This document shows positions 7,486-8,453 of a stretch of 8,453 bases of DNA, in pieces; the first letter of the stretch is position 1, and every line of letters starts with the position of its first letter. Source of the stretch: DATKPE01 sp033854175 (GTDB lineage Bacteria; Bacteroidota; Ignavibacteria; UBA10030; SZUA-254). The notes under the pieces were generated by a model. The model was given only the letters and a program-made list of their open reading frames with translations, made no database searches and had not been told where the DNA came from. Where the stretch lies: NCBI GenBank assembly GCA_033854175.1, contig JAWOKN010000092.1, positions 1-8,453 on the forward strand, written 5' to 3'. Made by a program: the position numbers and the translations under genes.

Positions 7486-7514
7486 AATATACACACGATG
7501 ACAGGAAGATGCAA
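7486..7514 (-). promoter_or_regulatory. Candidate promoter of the M24 peptidase gene
   Basis: On the minus strand TTGCAT (7514-7509) and TATATT (7491-7486) are separated by 17 nt. The -10 box is identical to that of the pump operon. The -35 keeps only the TTG of the consensus. Predicted start near 7479 would give a leader of about 45 nt to ATG 7434. Confidence 0.5.
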
Positions 7515-7560
7515 CACGGTGATTCCCCCGACGGCCCGGGAGCGGGGTTATCAGATCATG

Positions 7561-7769
7561 ATCAACCAGGGTCCGATCATAAACCCTCGGCATCCTCGAC
7601 ACCAGTGACCGGGTTCACCGCTGATCTGCTGGTCACACGCCTTGTTTTCAGCACATCATACCGGTTCCCCTGATCCATCTGAGGATTCGGATACCTCAGG
7701 CTACGCGAGCCTACCCCGGCGCGATACCTCATTGTCGAACAGTCGCGTCCGAACCCTGGTTGATTTTTT
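7561..7769 (+). other. Candidate structured RNA (or MITE-like element) closed by a 12-bp inverted repeat
   Basis: This region fills most of the 349-nt gene-free stretch 7435-7783. ATCAACCAGGGT (7561-7572) pairs perfectly with ACCCTGGTTGAT (7753-7764), and T6 follows at 7764-7769 on the plus strand. Enclosed hairpins are GTGACC/GGTCAC (7605-7610 with 7631-7636), CTGAGG/CCTCAG (7679-7684 with 7694-7699), AGGCT/AGCCT (7698-7702 with 7708-7712) and GGCGCGA/TCGCGTC (7718-7724 with 7743-7749). A closing stem followed by a T-run suggests a plus-strand small RNA of about 205 nt ending at a terminator. I see no convincing plus-strand promoter. It does not match RNase P, tmRNA, SRP or tRNA motifs. A mobile repeat with terminal inverted repeats is the main alternative, but no target-site duplication is evident. 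No credible protein is encoded. Confidence 0.4.
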
Positions 7770-7783
7770 AACGCCCTACCTCC

Positions 7784-8014
7784 TTATCGCGATTTCATCC
7801 GCAGGATCGCCTCGTCCAGGGCCTCGCGGAAACTGTCGAGCTGATTGTCGAACACCATGACTGACGAACGGGAGAGTATCCTTTCTCCCCCCTTGTCCCC
7901 TGTTGGTTTGCTCTCCGCGATGGTGAGGTACCTTGACTTCGTCCTCGTCTCCTTGACATCGATAAAGTAGGTGCGATCCTTCGCCCTGACGGATGTCGAG
8001 AATAACGCGTCCAT
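7784..8014 (-). CDS. DUF3276/PUR-like small nucleic-acid-binding protein
   Basis: This 76-aa protein begins MDALFSTSVRAKDRTYFIDVKE and continues with KSRYLTIAESKPT and a C-terminal helix (FREALDEAILRMKS). The pattern F-S-x-x-V-R-A-x-x-R-T-Y-F-x-D-V-K, then Y-L-T-I-x-E-S-K, is that of the DUF3276/PUR-alpha-like family common in Bacteroidota: one PUR repeat (beta strands then a helix) that dimerises and binds single-stranded DNA or RNA in studied relatives. It is shorter than many relatives, lacking most of the acidic N-terminal lead. The start at 8014 is fixed by a perfect AAGGAGG 4 nt upstream, and a longer open frame reaching 8158 runs through promoter and leader and is rejected. The target RNA or DNA is unknown. 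Confidence 0.85.
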   Translation of the reverse strand: MDALFSTSVRAKDRTYFIDVKETRTKSRYLTIAESKPTGDKGGERILSRSSVMVFDNQLDSFREALDEAILRMKSR

Positions 8015-8018
8015 AATG

Positions 8019-8025
8019 CCTCCTT
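8019..8025 (-). promoter_or_regulatory. Perfect Shine-Dalgarno site deciding the DUF3276 start
   Basis: The plus-strand CCTCCTT reads AAGGAGG on the coding strand, 4 nt before ATG 8014. It is the strongest ribosome binding site in the window and implies high translation from this start. Confidence 0.85.
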
Positions 8026-8119
8026 GAGAAGTAAGAGTAAAGGTAAATCGGTATAACAGACGGCAAGCGGAGCCCTCAGGCTCCAACTTCGGGAGGTGTC
8101 GCCTCTGAGTTGGTGTTAC
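8026..8119 (-). promoter_or_regulatory. Structured 5' leader of the DUF3276 gene
   Basis: Between the predicted transcription start (about 8119) and the ribosome site are two strong local structures. One is a 6-bp outer stem CCAACT/AGTTGG (8083-8088 with 8108-8113) enclosing GAGG/CCTC (8093-8096 with 8102-8105). The other is the hairpin GGAGCC-CTCA-GGCTCC (8069-8084). They share two bases at 8083-8084, so the ends compete. The arrangement could be a regulatory leader, perhaps an autoregulatory site for the RNA-binding product. That role is speculation. The pairings themselves are seen directly. Confidence 0.4.
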
Positions 8120-8125
8120 GCGGTA

Positions 8126-8154
8126 AAGATAGGTAAATTCCCGGGTGATGTCAA
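8126..8154 (-). promoter_or_regulatory. Sigma70-type promoter of the DUF3276 gene
   Basis: On the minus strand a perfect TTGACA (8154-8149) and TATCTT (8131-8126) are separated by 17 nt. This gives a predicted start near 8119 and a leader of about 105 nt. It lies just downstream of the groEL 3' hairpin, so the gene has its own promoter. Confidence 0.75.
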
Positions 8155-8181
8155 GCAAAATCTCAAGGGGGGTATACTACT

Positions 8182-8204
8182 CCCCGGCCGAAACCCGGCC
8201 GGGG
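8182..8204 (-). terminator. GC-rich hairpin after groEL, probable terminator without T-run
   Basis: A perfect 9-bp stem (CCCCGGCCG at 8182-8190 with CGGCCGGGG at 8196-8204) closes a 5-nt loop, 22 nt beyond the groEL stop. Downstream on the minus strand comes AGTAGTATACC, with no run of T. It may be a factor-assisted terminator or an mRNA 3'-end stabiliser. The promoter of the next gene begins about 28 nt further on, which favours an end of transcription here. Confidence 0.55.
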
Positions 8205-8226
8205 ATGCAAATTCAAATGAATCGGA

Positions 8227-8453
8227 TCAGTACATATCGCCCATACCGCCACCGCCGGGCATCGGCGGCATCGGTTTCTTCTCCTCGGGCTTCTCCACCA
8301 CCGTCGCCTCTGTCGTCAGGACAAGCCCTGCCACGCTGGCTGCGTTCTCCAGCGCGATTCTCGTCACTTTTGTCGGATCGATCACACCCGTCTGCACCAG
8401 ATTCTCATACTTCTCCGTCTGCGCGTTGAATCCGTAGTCGTCCTTCCCCTCCT
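8227..8453 (-). CDS. groL: Chaperonin GroEL, C-terminal fragment (5' end outside window)
   Basis: The 74 full codons before TGA 8227-8229 give the conserved end of the 60-kDa chaperonin: EGKDDYGFNAQTEKYENLV, then GVIDPTKVTRIALENAASV, then AGLVLTTEATVVEKPEEKK and the flexible tail PMPPMPGGGGMGDMY. The equatorial-domain stretch with IDPTKVTR and AASVAG is nearly invariant in GroEL and includes residues near the ATP pocket. The Gly/Met-rich tail is the part that projects into the folding cavity, and its Asp-Met-Tyr ending differs from the GGM repeats of proteobacteria. GroEL forms a double seven-membered ring that folds cytosolic proteins with GroES. The start and any groES partner lie beyond the right edge. 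Confidence 0.98.
   Translation of the reverse strand, partial: EGKDDYGFNAQTEKYENLVQTGVIDPTKVTRIALENAASVAGLVLTTEATVVEKPEEKKPMPPMPGGGGMGDMY

Noticed and set aside
7525..7547. GC-rich partial palindrome (CCCCG...CCCGGG...CGGGG) upstream of the peptidase promoter
   Set aside because: It is a short 5-bp outer stem with no T-run and no clear link to a gene end, so it may be chance in GC-rich DNA.
7435..7602. N-terminal extension of the M24 peptidase to an ATG at 7602
   Set aside because: The 56 extra residues lack family features, and a plausible promoter at 7486-7514 lies inside. The family N-terminus fits ATG 7434.
7679..7764. Possible tRNA, because of consecutive small hairpins and a GAACCC string
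   Set aside because: No 7-bp acceptor stem, T-arm and anticodon arm can be arranged with correct spacing, and the conserved GGTTCGAATCC-like T-arm is missing.
7642..7860. Plus-strand open frame of 72 codons in the non-coding stretch
   Set aside because: It has no recognisable motif and no ribosome site that I can see, and it runs antisense into the DUF3276 gene.
8015..8158. N-terminal extension of the DUF3276 protein to an ATG at 8158
   Set aside because: The segment contains the promoter and leader hairpins, and a perfect Shine-Dalgarno marks the ATG at 8014.
8096..8437. Plus-strand open frame opposite groEL and the DUF3276 promoter
   Set aside because: It is antisense to the highly conserved GroEL C-terminus and without motif support.
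1..8453. CRISPR arrays, insertion sequences, integrase or attachment sites
   Set aside because: No regularly spaced repeats, transposase or integrase motifs were seen. Apart from the region 7561-7769, nothing suggests mobile DNA.

Overview
The window looks like chromosomal DNA from a bacterium of the Bacteroidota/Chlorobi/Ignavibacteria group or a near relative. Three protein clues point there: a C-terminal fragment that resembles a type IX secretion (T9SS) sorting domain, a small DUF3276/PUR-like protein typical of that group, and a GroEL ending in a Gly/Met-rich tail. The intergenic regions carry sigma70-style promoters (TTG... -17 nt- TATATT/TATCTT) and not the TAnnTTTG type of classic Bacteroidia, so I lean toward a lineage outside Bacteroidia. 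This placement is an inference.

Layout. At the left edge (3-194, +) is the end of a probable secreted protein, followed by a strong hairpin terminator (219-253) lying between convergent transcription units. From 6043 down to 258, all on the minus strand, runs a tightly packed six-gene operon: TetR-family regulator, periplasmic lipoprotein adaptor (HlyD/YbhG-like), two separate ABC ATPases and two ABC-2 permeases. Gaps are at most 12 nt, and two junctions overlap. This matches the logic of Escherichia coli ybiH(cecR)-ybhGFSR, except that the single double-ATPase YbhF is here two proteins. The operon is preceded by a very AT-rich control region (about 6060-6180) with a near-consensus promoter and a pair of long inverted operator-like arms.

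Upstream of it, also on the minus strand, are an M24 metallopeptidase (Xaa-Pro aminopeptidase/prolidase type, 6238-7434) with its own promoter, a 349-nt non-coding stretch holding a 12-bp inverted repeat that encloses several hairpins and ends in T6 on the plus strand, and a 76-aa DUF3276/PUR-like gene (7784-8014) with a strong promoter, a structured leader and a perfect ribosome binding site. At the right edge (8227-8453) is the 3' end of groEL, followed by a GC-rich hairpin.

How the genes work together: the regulator probably represses its own operon until a ligand, perhaps a toxic compound or drug, releases it. The ATPases and permeases would then form an inner-membrane pump linked by the lipoprotein adaptor to an outer-membrane channel encoded elsewhere. 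I found no wholly new defence or mobile system. The points most worth a second look are the operator arms, the Pro-for-His H-loop in one ATPase with an intact partner, the trace of a split or fused ATPase pair, and the two structured non-coding regions.
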